Below are positions 16,411-24,745 of a DNA stretch of 64,000 nucleotides, piece after piece. Origin of the DNA: Streptomyces sp. DvalAA-43 (GTDB taxonomy: Bacteria; Actinomycetota; Actinomycetes; Streptomycetales; Streptomycetaceae); contig NZ_FMBW01000071.1 of NCBI RefSeq assembly GCF_900091725.1, positions 372,001 through 436,000 of the forward strand, written 5' to 3'. Position numbers and translations under genes: made by a program. Under the pieces are notes generated by a model that did not search any database, had not been told where the DNA came from, and saw only the letters and a list, made by a program, of their open reading frames with translations. How positions within the stretch are numbered: position 1 is the first letter of the stretch; each line of letters opens with the position of its first letter.

Positions 16411-17555
16411 TCCACCGGCACCCGTACGGTCACGGCGAGCCCGCCCCCGGGGCCCGGCACCGCCGTGACCGTACCGCCGTGCGCGACGGCGATGGAGCGC
16501 ACGATCGAGAGGCCGAGCCCCGAACCCCGCCCCATCCGGTCCTTGCCCTCGCCCCGCCGGAACGGCTCGAACAGTCCGGGGATGTCCGAGGCGTCCACCA
16601 CGGGCCCGGTGTTGCGCACCTCCAGCAGCGCCCCGCCGCCGGCCGTCACCAGTGACACGTCCACCGTCCCGTCCGGCACGTTGTACGTGACGGCGTTGGC
16701 CAGCAGATTCGCCACCAGCTGCGCGAGCAGCATCCGGTTCCCCCGCACCGTGCAGAAATGGGTGTCGGCCCGCACGCCCGGGTGCCGGGCCGCCTCCTCC
16801 GCCACCACCTGCGCGAGATCCACCGTCTCCCGCTCGCCCTCGGCGAGCCCGCGCTCGCTGCGCGCCAGGACCAGCAGCCCCTCTATCAGCCGCTCGCTTC
16901 GCCGGTTGTTGTCCAGGAGCGTCTGCCGGGTCCGTACGAGATCGTCCGGCGTCGGGTCGTCCAGACCGATCTGGATCGCGGCCCGCTGGGTGGCGAGCGG
17001 GGTCCGCAGCTCGTGGGAGGCGTTGGCGATGAACCTGCGCTGACTGTCGAACGCCTTCTCCAGCCGGGCCAGCAGCGCGTCGAGCGTGTCGCCGAGCTCC
17101 TTCAGCTCGTCGTCGGGGCCGCTGGACGCGATCCGCTCGTGCAGATTGTGTTCGGAGAGCCGGCGCGCCTTGGCGGTCATGGCGTGGACCGGCCGCAGCA
17201 CCCGCCCCGCGGTCCACCAGCCCACGGCGACCGCGCAGGCCGTCATCACGAGCAGTGCCGCCACCGACCAGATCAGCAGCTGGTGCCCGGCCGCGTCGCT
17301 GACGTTGTCGGTGAGGTCGTAGACGGTGGGCGGTCCGAGGCTCCGCCGGGTGATCATCGGGCCGTTCACCGCGTAACCGGGCTGGACGACGGCCGCCGTG
17401 CGGGCGATGTCGCGCGCCTGGGAGTCCGTACCGGCGCGGGAGGCGAGATTGACGGTGGCGAGCAGCGCCGTACCGAGGATCAGGAACACTCCGCCGTACA
17501 CGAGGGCGATCCGGGTCCGGATCCTGGAGTGCGGCACCTGGGCCCGGCGCCTCAC
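16344..17555 (-). CDS. OmpR-type sensor histidine kinase with HAMP domain
   Basis: This 403-residue kinase has two membrane helices (about 17-38 and 92-113) flanking a short extracytoplasmic loop of about 50 residues, then HAMP (114-168), HisKA with phospho-His at 181 (NASHELRTPLATQ) and HATPase_c (NLLANAVTYN, GSGLGLSIV). The GTG start overlaps the response regulator stop by GTGA, so the pair is translationally coupled. The architecture resembles the CutRS class of streptomycete systems. The final 20 residues (PASVSRAAIQAGSAARTSR) are encoded inside the convergent VWA gene and look like read-through tail. Confidence 0.92.
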   Translation of the reverse strand: MRRRAQVPHSRIRTRIALVYGGVFLILGTALLATVNLASRAGTDSQARDIARTAAVVQPGYAVNGPMITRRSLGPPTVYDLTDNVSDAAGHQLLIWSVAALLVMTACAVAVGWWTAGRVLRPVHAMTAKARRLSEHNLHERIASSGPDDELKELGDTLDALLARLEKAFDSQRRFIANASHELRTPLATQRAAIQIGLDDPTPDDLVRTRQTLLDNNRRSERLIEGLLVLARSERGLAEGERETVDLAQVVAEEAARHPGVRADTHFCTVRGNRMLLAQLVANLLANAVTYNVPDGTVDVSLVTAGGGALLEVRNTGPVVDASDIPGLFEPFRRGEGKDRMGRGSGLGLSIVRSIAVAHGGTVTAVPGPGGGLAVTVRVPVDQAPASVSRAAIQAGSAARTSR

Positions 17556-18205
17556 AGGGCGTACCCCACGCCCTGCACCGTACGGATCAGCGCAGGTTCG
17601 CCGAGCTTCCCGCGGAGCTTGCTCATGCAGACCCGCACCGCGCCGGTGAAGGGATCGGCGTTGGCGTCCCAGGCCCGCTCCAGGAGCTCCTCGGCGCTGA
17701 CCGTGCCGCCGTCGGCCTCCAGCAGCAGCTGGAGCACGGTGAACTCCTTCGGCGAGAGGTCCAGCTCCCGCCCGTCCCGCGAGGCGGTGCGCCGTACGGT
17801 GTCGAGCCGGATGCCGTGCCGTTCCAGCTGCGGCGGTACGGGGCGGGCGCTGCGCCGCCGCAGTGCCCGGACCCGCGAGACCAGCTCGGGGAACTCGAAC
17901 GGCTTGCCCAGGTAGTCGTCGGCGCCGAGGTCGAGCCCGGCGACCCGGTCCTCCATGGAACCGGCGGCGGTGAGCATCAGGATCCTGGTCCGGGAGCCGG
18001 AGGCGACGAGCCCGCGCGCCACGTCGTCGCCGTGCACCCGGGGCAGGTCGCGGTCGAGGACGACGACGTCGTAGTCGTGCAGCCCCAGGTAGGCGAGGGC
18101 GGCGTCGCCGCTGTACACCGTGTCGACGGCGAAACCGGCCCGCCGCAGCCCGGTGGCGACCAGCTCCGCCAGGATCTCCTCGTCCTCGGCGACCAGTACC
18201 CGCAT
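17552..18205 (-). CDS. OmpR-family response regulator
   Basis: This 217-residue protein has a receiver domain with acceptor Asp51 (VVVLDRDLPRVHGD) and Lys near 102 (LGKPFEF), then a winged-helix DNA-binding domain ending IRTVQGVGYAL. The ATG at 18205 is preceded by AGGGGA; the open frame extends upstream to 18364 but that part overlaps the metG promoter. It is the first gene of a two-gene operon with the kinase that it overlaps. It is divergent from metG. Regulated genes are unknown; sequence similarity to CutR, from memory, hints at envelope or redox-related sensing. Confidence 0.92.
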   Translation of the reverse strand: MRVLVAEDEEILAELVATGLRRAGFAVDTVYSGDAALAYLGLHDYDVVVLDRDLPRVHGDDVARGLVASGSRTRILMLTAAGSMEDRVAGLDLGADDYLGKPFEFPELVSRVRALRRRSARPVPPQLERHGIRLDTVRRTASRDGRELDLSPKEFTVLQLLLEADGGTVSAEELLERAWDANADPFTGAVRVCMSKLRGKLGEPALIRTVQGVGYAL

Positions 18206-18340
18206 CGTGATGTCCCCTGCCTCGTCCACGCGTGTCCACTCCCTCCCAGGATGCGTCTTTGCTACCGGAAGGGATGTTTCGCAAAGGTCTCCGGGTCCGG
18301 AGCCGCGTTTATCGGTGTGAATCGATCTCCCGCCGACCGT

Positions 18341-18353
18341 TAGGATTTCGACC
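18341..18353 (+). promoter_or_regulatory. Leaderless-type promoter element of metG
   Basis: TAGGAT at 18341-18346 matches the TAnnnT -10 consensus and ends seven bases before the metG ATG, with no Shine-Dalgarno between. The spacing places the transcript start at or next to the A of the ATG. Confidence 0.6.
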
Positions 18354-19967
18354 ATGGCGGCCACTGGATCCGAGAAGCAAGGGGGCGACGGCGTGAAGAA
18401 TTTCTACGTATCGACCCCCATCTACTACGTCAACGACGCTCCTCACCTGGGCCACGCCTACACGACCGTCGCAGGCGACGTGCTCACGCGCTGGCACCGC
18501 CAGCGCGGCGAGAAGGTGTGGTACCTCACCGGCACGGACGAGCACGGTCAGAAGATCATGCGCACTGCCGAGGCGAACGACGTCACGCCCCAGGCCTGGT
18601 GCGACAAGCTCGTCGAGGAGGCGTGGAAGCCCCTCTGGGAGCACCTGAACATCGCGAACGACGACTTCATCCGTACGACGGAGAAGCGCCACACCGACCG
18701 GGTGCAGGAGTTCGTGCAGGACCTGTACGACAAGGGCGAGATCTACAAGGGCGGGTACGAGGGCCCGTACTGCGTGGGCTGTGAGGAGTACAAGCTCCCC
18801 GGCGACCTCATCGAGGACGCGGACGGCGTCAAGCTGTGCCCGATCCACAAGAAGCCGGTGGAGATCCTCAAGGAGGAGAACTACTTCTTCAAGCTGAGCG
18901 CCTACGGCCCGAAGCTGATGGAGTTCTACGCGAACAACCCGGGCTTCATCCAGCCCGAGTCCGCCCGCAACGAGGTCGTGAACTTCGTCAAGCAGGGCCT
19001 CCAGGACCTCTCCATCTCCCGCTCGACCTTCGACTGGGGCGTCCCGGTGCCGTGGGACGAGAAGCACGTCATCTACGTGTGGGTCGACGCCCTGCTGAAC
19101 TACGCCACGGCGGTCGGCTACGGCGCCAACCAGGAGAAGTTCGAAGAGACCTTCCCCGCGAACGTGCACCTGGTCGGCAAGGACATCCTCCGCTTCCACG
19201 CGGTGATCTGGCCCGCGATGCTGATGGCGCAGGGGCTGCCGCTGCCCGGCCGGATCGCGGCCAACGGCTGGCTGATGGTCGGCGGCGAGAAGATGTCGAA
19301 GTCGAACCTGACGGGCATCAAGCCGCAGGACCTGACCTCGCACTTCGGCGTGGACGCGTACCGCTGGTACTTCCTGCGTGCCATCGCGTTCGGCAGCGAC
19401 GGCTCGTTCTCCTGGGAGGACTTCTCCGCCCGCTACACCTCCGAGCTCGCCAACGACTACGGCAACCTCGCCTCGCGCCTCGCGGCCATGGTCGGCAAGT
19501 ACTTCGGCGGGGCGCTCCCGGCGGCCACCGCTCCGGGCGACGCCGAGAAGGCGGTCCAGGAGGGTCTGGCCAAGGCCGTCGCCACGGCCGACGAGAAGAT
19601 CGGCGAGGAGCTGGACTTCCAGGCCGGCATCCTGGCGATCTTCGACTTCGTGAAGCAGGTCAACGGCTACATCACGGAGCAGGAGCCCTGGAAGGTCGCC
19701 AAGGACACCTCCCCCGAGGGACAGGCCCGCCTCGCGACGATCCTCTACACGGCCGCCGAGTCGCTGCGCGGTGTCGCGGTCCTGCTGAACGCCGTGATGC
19801 CGGAGACCTCGCAGAAGCTGTGGGAGTCGCTGGGCGCCGAGGCGTCCCTGGGCGCGCTGGCCGACCAGCGTGTACAGGACGCGGGCACCTGGGGCCGGCT
19901 CCCGGCGGGCGCGACGGTGACGAAGGGCGCGGTGCTGTTCCCGCGCCTGGAGGAGAAGCCCGCGTAG
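18354..19967 (+). CDS. metG: Methionyl-tRNA synthetase
   Basis: This 537-residue class I synthetase charges tRNA-Met with methionine using ATP. The HIGH signature is HLGH at 31-34, and KMSKS occurs at about 313-317. A zinc-binding insertion is visible as YCVGCEEYK and KLCPIHKKP. The anticodon-binding helical domain follows from about 400; there is no C-terminal EMAP-like tRNA-binding domain, which fits the shorter form. No ribosome binding site precedes the ATG, and a -10-like hexamer at leaderless spacing does. A strong hairpin follows the stop. Confidence 0.97.
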   Translation: MAATGSEKQGGDGVKNFYVSTPIYYVNDAPHLGHAYTTVAGDVLTRWHRQRGEKVWYLTGTDEHGQKIMRTAEANDVTPQAWCDKLVEEAWKPLWEHLNIANDDFIRTTEKRHTDRVQEFVQDLYDKGEIYKGGYEGPYCVGCEEYKLPGDLIEDADGVKLCPIHKKPVEILKEENYFFKLSAYGPKLMEFYANNPGFIQPESARNEVVNFVKQGLQDLSISRSTFDWGVPVPWDEKHVIYVWVDALLNYATAVGYGANQEKFEETFPANVHLVGKDILRFHAVIWPAMLMAQGLPLPGRIAANGWLMVGGEKMSKSNLTGIKPQDLTSHFGVDAYRWYFLRAIAFGSDGSFSWEDFSARYTSELANDYGNLASRLAAMVGKYFGGALPAATAPGDAEKAVQEGLAKAVATADEKIGEELDFQAGILAIFDFVKQVNGYITEQEPWKVAKDTSPEGQARLATILYTAAESLRGVAVLLNAVMPETSQKLWESLGAEASLGALADQRVQDAGTWGRLPAGATVTKGAVLFPRLEEKPA

Positions 19968-19988
19968 GCGGCACGCGCGTACACACCA

Positions 19989-20024
19989 CGAAGGGCGGGA
20001 CCGCACGACCGGTCCCGCCCTTCG
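19989..20024 (+). terminator. metG terminator hairpin
   Basis: A perfect 15-base-pair stem (19989-20003 with 20010-20024) around the loop CACGAC lies 22 bases after the metG stop. It lies between convergent genes and can act in both directions. Confidence 0.8.
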
Positions 20025-20133
20025 GTGTACTGCCGCGTCGGGTCAGCGGACCCGGTTCTTCAGCGGCTCGGGCTGCGCATACGTCTTGAACTCGCCTCCC
20101 GCGTACGGGCCCGCCCCCCTGCCCGTGCCGTGT

Positions 20134-20961
20134 TCACCGCTCCAGGGCCTCCTCGTCGCCCATCACGACGACCGGCTTCTTCGCCGGGTCGAGGTCGCTC
20201 AGGAGTTCCCGCATCCGGTCCAGGGGGAGCGAGACGCAGCCCTGGGTCGGGCCGCCGTGGTCGACGTGGATCCAGATGCCGCCGCCGCGCTCCTGGCCCA
20301 GCGGGCGTCCCGGGTCCAGGGGGGTGACGCCGGGGGTCCGGTTGTAGTCGACGGCGACGACGTAGTCGAAGGAACCTTCCAGCGGTTCCCCGTCGAAGCC
20401 CTCGCCGCTGACCACGAACGCCGGGTTCCGGTCGTAGGGGAACGCCGTTCGCGGCGGCGCGTACAGGCCGCCTCCGTACGTCAGTCCGTAGACGCCGACC
20501 GGGGTGCGCAGGTCGCCCTGCCAGTGCTCGTCGGTCCAGCCGTTCAGCGCGTTGTGGGCGGGCCAGCGGGTCGTGACGGGCAGCCAGCCCAGGGACGGGT
20601 TGTCTCGGGTGTAGAGGACGGCGGTGGAGAGGCTGGAATCGTAGTCGTCGCCGGTGACGACGAAGACCTGTCTGGAGCCCGCCGGGATCGCGGCCCGGGT
20701 CTTCGGTCCCAGTGCGGGGATCTCGCGCGGCCGGACGACCGGCGCGTGCGGGCCCCGCGCGGCCTGTTTACGGGCCCGTTCGGCGGGTGGGCCCGCGACA
20801 CCGGCGGAGGCCGTGGCGTTCGCCGGGGCGGCGGGGGCCTTGGGGGTGGCGGTCCCGGAGGCGTTGCCGCAGGCGGTGAGCAGCAGCAGCGCGGCGGCAC
20901 AGGCGCCGACGTGGACGGCGTACGGGGGGTGCCGGAGGGTCGACGGACGGGAAACGGGCAT
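20134..20961 (-). CDS. L,D-transpeptidase family lipoprotein
   Basis: This 275-residue protein has a lipoprotein signal peptide ending LLLLTAC, which places the lipidated Cys at 31, then an Ala/Thr-rich linker. The catalytic region near the C-terminus reads HVDHGGPTQGCVSLP, the His-Gly-Cys pattern of YkuD-type L,D-transpeptidases, with the nucleophile Cys at about 242. Such enzymes make 3-3 cross-links in peptidoglycan or attach proteins to it. GAGGAG lies seven bases before the ATG. It is a single gene; the region upstream (20962-21240) holds its promoter but no further gene. Confidence 0.86.
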   Translation of the reverse strand: MPVSRPSTLRHPPYAVHVGACAAALLLLTACGNASGTATPKAPAAPANATASAGVAGPPAERARKQAARGPHAPVVRPREIPALGPKTRAAIPAGSRQVFVVTGDDYDSSLSTAVLYTRDNPSLGWLPVTTRWPAHNALNGWTDEHWQGDLRTPVGVYGLTYGGGLYAPPRTAFPYDRNPAFVVSGEGFDGEPLEGSFDYVVAVDYNRTPGVTPLDPGRPLGQERGGGIWIHVDHGGPTQGCVSLPLDRMRELLSDLDPAKKPVVVMGDEEALER

Positions 20962-21180
20962 GGCGAAGCTCCTCAGCGGTCGCAGGGGTGACGGCGGTGC
21001 GGGCGGGCTCCCCGTCACGCCGCCTGCCGCCGACCTCAGTTAACGCCGCGTCGGGCGAGCGCGAATCCGCACGAGGGCCATACGGATGTATCGGGCGCCG
21101 GACACGCGCGTCGTTCACGCCCGGAGCCGCTCCTTGCGTGTAGGTTCCCGGCCTTGCGCTCCGTGGGGTGTCCGCGGCCT

Positions 21181-21230
21181 GATTCCGGGTCAGGATTCCG
21201 TGCCGTCGGGGAGAGGGCGTTCCCGGAATC
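21181..21230 (-). terminator. Possible terminator of the RR-HK-lipoprotein operon
   Basis: GATTCCGGG at 21181-21189 pairs with CCCGGAATC at 21222-21230. The loop of 32 bases is long, so the call is weak. It lies just after the minus-strand lipoprotein stop at 21241. Confidence 0.35.
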
Positions 21231-21240
21231 CGGCAGGCTC

Positions 21241-21735
21241 TCAGCCGTTGAGGAACTCCGCGCACCGGTAGGGGCCCAGCGCCTCGCCCTCGGTCGGGCG
21301 CAGGGTGACCTCGACGTCGTCGGTCCTGACCTCCGGTTCCAGCACGGACTGGGCGCGGGCCAGGGTGCAGACCAGCTGGCCGGTGGCCTGGTCGCGGCCC
21401 GACTCCCCGTAGAGGCCCTCCAGGCGCACCGTGACCCGGGTTCCCGAGCCGGTCGCCGAGTAACCGCCGAGGTGGACGAGGGAGGCGAGCCCGTCGCCCT
21501 GCCCGGTGGGCGGTGGGGTTCCGCCCAGCAGCTTCAGCACCCCGTTGAGGTCATCGACCTTCTTGTCGATCAGGGGCACCGCGCGCAGCCCGCCGGCCGA
21601 GGCGTAGTACAGCCGCATGCCGCGGGTCAGCCCGGTCGCGGGCTCGCCCGCGCCTATCACCCCGGTCGGCTGGACGCCGCAGCCCGTCAGGGCGATCCCC
21701 AGTGCGGCCGCCGCGGCCGCCCGTCGGAGCCTCAT
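21241..21735 (-). CDS. Lipoprotein co-encoded with a two-component system
   Basis: This 164-residue protein has a signal peptide with the lipobox ALTGC, lipidated Cys at about 19, followed by a compact domain with no recognised catalytic motif. The ATG overlaps the kinase stop by ATGA, so it is the third gene of an RR-HK-lipoprotein operon. The layout resembles the idea of CseA, a lipoprotein that modulates a histidine kinase at the cell surface, but the gene order and the absence of a sigma factor distinguish it from the cse operon. A sensor-accessory role is inference. Confidence 0.8.
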   Translation of the reverse strand: MRLRRAAAAAALGIALTGCGVQPTGVIGAGEPATGLTRGMRLYYASAGGLRAVPLIDKKVDDLNGVLKLLGGTPPPTGQGDGLASLVHLGGYSATGSGTRVTVRLEGLYGESGRDQATGQLVCTLARAQSVLEPEVRTDDVEVTLRPTEGEALGPYRCAEFLNG

Positions 21736-23252
21736 TCCATGTCCTCTCCCGTACGTCGCAGGGGCAGCCTCAGGGTGAACACCGCGCCGTGCCCCGGTCC
21801 GTCCGCCGCGTCGGCCGCCTCGATCGTGCCGCCGTGCAGCCGGGCGTTCTCCAGTGCGATCGCCGTGCCGAGGCCGCTGCCCTGTCCGCTGTCGTCGGCC
21901 GCTCCCCGGGTGCGGGCCGCGTCCGCCTTGTAGAACCGGTCGAAGACCCGCTCCCCCGCGTCCGGCGGCAGCCCCGGGCCGTGGTCGGCGACGGACAGCA
22001 CCACCCACGCGCCGTCCGCCGCGCGGTCCGTCGTGAGGGTCACGGTGACCGGCGGGGCGCCGTGCCGCAGCGCGTTGCCCACCAGGTTCGCGACGATCAC
22101 GTCGATCCGGCGCCGGTCGACCACCGCCCGGACGTCCGCCCCCAGCTCCGTCTCCACCCGGTCCGTCCAGCCGCGCAGCGCGAGCGACGCCCGCACGGTG
22201 TCGGCGAGGTCGGTCTCGGCGGCGTTCAGCCGGGCCGCCCCGGCGTCGAAGCGGGAGATCTCCATCAGGTCCTCGACCAGCCGGGACAGCCGGGCCGTCT
22301 CCGCGCCGACCGTACGGGCCGCCCGTGCCGCGTCCGGCGGCAGCTGGTCGGCGTCCTCCTCCAGGACGGTCGCCACCATCGTCATCGCCGCGAGGGGCGT
22401 GCGCAGTTCGTGCGACACGTCCGCCACGAAGCGGCGCGCCTTCGCCTCCTGTGCGCGCAGATCCGTGTCGGAGGCCTGGAGCGCGTCGGCGGTCTCGTTG
22501 AACGTCCGTGCCAGATCGGCCAGTTCGTCGTGGCCGGTGACGGCGACCCGGCTGCCGAGATCACCGGCCGCCAGCCCCCGGGTGGCCCGGCCCAGTCTCC
22601 GCACCGGCCGCAGGACCGTCCCCGCGGCCAGCAGCGCCAGGACGGCGGAGAGCAGCACCACCGGCACGATGCCCGTCCGGACGGAGTCCAGCAGGGCGGC
22701 GGTGTCGTCGCTCTCGGCCCGCAGATCGGTGATCGCGTAGACCTCCAGGCCGGAGGTGCGGCGGTCCCCGTCGGCGTACGTCACGGGCATGCCGACCACC
22801 AGATAGGGCTCGCCCCGCCACCGCACCCGCTGGAACTCGGCGTCGTCGCCGGTCGTGACGGCGGTGCGCAGCTCGACGCCGATCCGGGACGCGGTGTCGG
22901 CGAGCGAGTCGGAGACGGCGGACAGGTCCTGGTAGCGGGCGACCACGATCCTCCCGCCGATGCCGTCCGACACCCGCGCCGCGAACCGGGACAGCGACTG
23001 CTGGTCGGGCGGTACGTCGAAGTCGGCGGCCACCGCGCCGACCCGCTCCCGGAGGTCGTTCACGGCCGCGTTCTGGGTGCGCTGGAGGACGGCGGTGCGG
23101 GCGTCCCGGTAGGCGAGGGCGGTCGCGGTCACCGCGCTGATCAGGGCGACGACGACGAAGGTGACGACGAGCCGGGTGCGCAGCCCGCCGACGAGACGCC
23201 GCGAGCGCCGTGCCGGGGCGGCGGGGCGCCCGCCGTTCCCGCTGCCGTTCAC
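21732..23252 (-). CDS. Sensor histidine kinase (HAMP, HisKA, HATPase)
   Basis: This 506-residue kinase has an N-terminal membrane helix (about 26-48), an extracytoplasmic domain of roughly 140 residues, a second helix (194-214), HAMP (215-268), HisKA with phospho-His at 281 (ADVSHELRTPLAAM) and HATPase_c with NLVGNALRHG, ADHGPGL and GSGLGTAIA. The GTG start overlaps the response regulator stop by GTGA. The larger sensor domain than the 16-kb kinase suggests direct ligand or envelope sensing. It lies divergent from an efflux operon that it may control. Confidence 0.92.
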   Translation of the reverse strand: MNGSGNGGRPAAPARRSRRLVGGLRTRLVVTFVVVALISAVTATALAYRDARTAVLQRTQNAAVNDLRERVGAVAADFDVPPDQQSLSRFAARVSDGIGGRIVVARYQDLSAVSDSLADTASRIGVELRTAVTTGDDAEFQRVRWRGEPYLVVGMPVTYADGDRRTSGLEVYAITDLRAESDDTAALLDSVRTGIVPVVLLSAVLALLAAGTVLRPVRRLGRATRGLAAGDLGSRVAVTGHDELADLARTFNETADALQASDTDLRAQEAKARRFVADVSHELRTPLAAMTMVATVLEEDADQLPPDAARAARTVGAETARLSRLVEDLMEISRFDAGAARLNAAETDLADTVRASLALRGWTDRVETELGADVRAVVDRRRIDVIVANLVGNALRHGAPPVTVTLTTDRAADGAWVVLSVADHGPGLPPDAGERVFDRFYKADAARTRGAADDSGQGSGLGTAIALENARLHGGTIEAADAADGPGHGAVFTLRLPLRRTGEDME

Positions 23253-23944
23253 AGCGGTCCGAAGCGGTAGCCGAAGCCCCGCACCGTCTGGACGTACCGG
23301 GGCTTGGCCGGTACGTCCTCCAACTTGGCGCGCAGCCGTCCGACCGCCGCGTCCACCAGCCGGGAGTCGCCCAGGAAGGTGTGGTCCCAGACGGATTCGA
23401 GGAGCTGCTCGCGGCTGAAGACCCGGCAGGGGGAGGCCGAGAGCTCCAGCAGCAGCCGCAGTTCGGTGGGCGGGAGCGGGACGGGGACGCCGTGCTTGGT
23501 GACGGTCAGTCCGACGCGGTCGATGACCAGCCCGGCGAGGTCGGCGTCGGCCTCCTGCGCCTGCCCGGACGGTTCCGCGCGCCGCAGCGCGGCCCGGATG
23601 CGGGCCTCCAGGACGGGGGCGGTGACCGGTTTGACGACGTAGTCGTCGGCGCCCGCCTCCAGGCCCGTCACGATGTCCTGGTCGTCGCCGCGCGCGGTCA
23701 GCATGATGACCGGCAGGGTCGCCGAACGGGCACGGATGCGGCGGCACACCTCGAAGCCGTCCATGCCGGGCAGCATCAGGTCCAGCACGGCCAGTTCGAC
23801 CCGGGCGCCCCGCTCCCCGGCGAGCAGGGCGAGGGCCTGCTCGCCGGTGGCGGCGGTGTCCACGCCGTACCCGTGCCGACGGAGCACGAGCTCCATTCCG
23901 TCCCGTACGGACGCGTCGTCCTCGATGAGCAGCACATGGGGCAT
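23249..23944 (-). CDS. OmpR-family response regulator
   Basis: This 231-residue protein has a receiver domain with acceptor Asp55 (LAVLDLMLPGMDGFEV) and the Lys in VVKPV, then a winged-helix output domain ending VQTVRGFGYRFGPL. I place the start at the ATG 23944: CATAAT on the minus strand (23952-23957) ends seven bases before it, the spacing of a leaderless transcript, and there is no Shine-Dalgarno. It is the first gene of the RR-HK-lipoprotein operon. The divergent lipoprotein-ABC operon begins within 140 bases, making it the obvious candidate target. Confidence 0.92.
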   Translation of the reverse strand: MPHVLLIEDDASVRDGMELVLRRHGYGVDTAATGEQALALLAGERGARVELAVLDLMLPGMDGFEVCRRIRARSATLPVIMLTARGDDQDIVTGLEAGADDYVVKPVTAPVLEARIRAALRRAEPSGQAQEADADLAGLVIDRVGLTVTKHGVPVPLPPTELRLLLELSASPCRVFSREQLLESVWDHTFLGDSRLVDAAVGRLRAKLEDVPAKPRYVQTVRGFGYRFGPL

Positions 23945-24020
23945 GGGGCCGATTATGGGCACGCCCGGACCGTTCCCGTCTCCCGCCCACGGGGACGAAT
24001 GCGCAGGCCGGGGCCATTGT

Positions 24021-24083
24021 TACGTTCCCATCATGTGGCCATGGACGGACCATCATCCATGGCGGCGAGCGTACGGCGCATGA
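24021..24083 (+). other. Candidate leaderless Trp-rich upstream ORF
   Basis: TACGTT at 24021-24026 is a -10-like hexamer ending six bases before ATG 24033. From there a 16-codon frame, MWPWTDHHPWRRAYGA, runs to TGA 24081-24083. Its stop overlaps the ATG at 24080 of the following lipoprotein by ATGA. If transcription starts at 24033, this peptide would be translated first and couple to the lipoprotein. Three Trp and two His among 16 residues are unusual. This is an interpretation of sequence signals only. Confidence 0.35.
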
Positions 24084-24745
24084 TCTTCCTCAGGACGAAC
24101 CCCCGGACGAACACCCGTACCGCCGCCCGGCTGCGCCTGGCCGCCCTCGTGGCCCTGCCCGTGCTCACCCTCTCCGTCGGCTGCGGCGGCGGGGACGGCG
24201 GTACGGACGCGGCGGAGAAGACCGACGCGATCGCCGACGTACCGAGCACTCCGGCGGCCGGCGCCACGAAGGACGCGGACAGGCCGAGCGCCCCGCCCGC
24301 GGGCAAGAGCGCCTTCTACGACGCCCAGGTGAAGTACGTCCAGTGCATGCGCGCCAAGGGCGGCTACAAGGACTTCCCCGACCCCACGCTCAGCGGGTAC
24401 CTCGACTGGGACAAGATCAACGAGATCGGCTCCCAGCCCGGCCGCAACGAGGGCATCAAGGGCGGCAGGAACGGTGCCTGCGTGGCCGAGTTGCGGGACG
24501 CCATGGAGGCCGAGCCCGAGCGCGACCAGCAGAAGTCCTACGAGTCGATGCTCGCGCACGCCAAGTGCATGCGGGACAACGGCGTCTCCCGGTTCACCAA
24601 CCCGACCATGAGCGGCGGCAACGCCCAGCCGGGCGGCGACCCGAACCCGGCGTCCCCGGTCATCGACACGGACTCACCGGCGTACAAGAAGGCCCGCGAG
24701 GCGTGCGGGTCGAAGCTGCTCGACGGTCTGGACGGCATGCAGTGA
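24080..24745 (+). CDS. Lipoprotein at the head of an efflux operon
   Basis: This protein of about 221 residues has a basic N-terminus, a hydrophobic core (LRLAALVALPVLTLSVGC) with a lipobox-like LSVGC and candidate lipidated Cys at 35, a Thr/Pro/Ala-rich linker and a domain with two similar segments, YVQCMRAKGGYKDFPDPT and HAKCMRDNGVSRFTNPTM, which look like an internal duplication. The start is uncertain: in-frame ATGs at 24041 and 24059 also exist, without ribosome binding sites. Its stop overlaps the adaptor start by GTGA. Function is unknown; context suggests a surface partner of the transporter. Confidence 0.75.
   Translation: MIFLRTNPRTNTRTAARLRLAALVALPVLTLSVGCGGGDGGTDAAEKTDAIADVPSTPAAGATKDADRPSAPPAGKSAFYDAQVKYVQCMRAKGGYKDFPDPTLSGYLDWDKINEIGSQPGRNEGIKGGRNGACVAELRDAMEAEPERDQQKSYESMLAHAKCMRDNGVSRFTNPTMSGGNAQPGGDPNPASPVIDTDSPAYKKAREACGSKLLDGLDGMQ

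Noticed and set aside
14797..17217. Long antisense frame across the VWA and kinase genes
   Set aside because: The translation is a repeat of Gly/Arg/Leu from the Glu/Pro codons on the other strand and has no domain.
21241..23944. The sigE-cseABC operon
   Set aside because: There is no sigma factor gene, and the lipoprotein is the last gene rather than preceding the regulator, so it is a different system.
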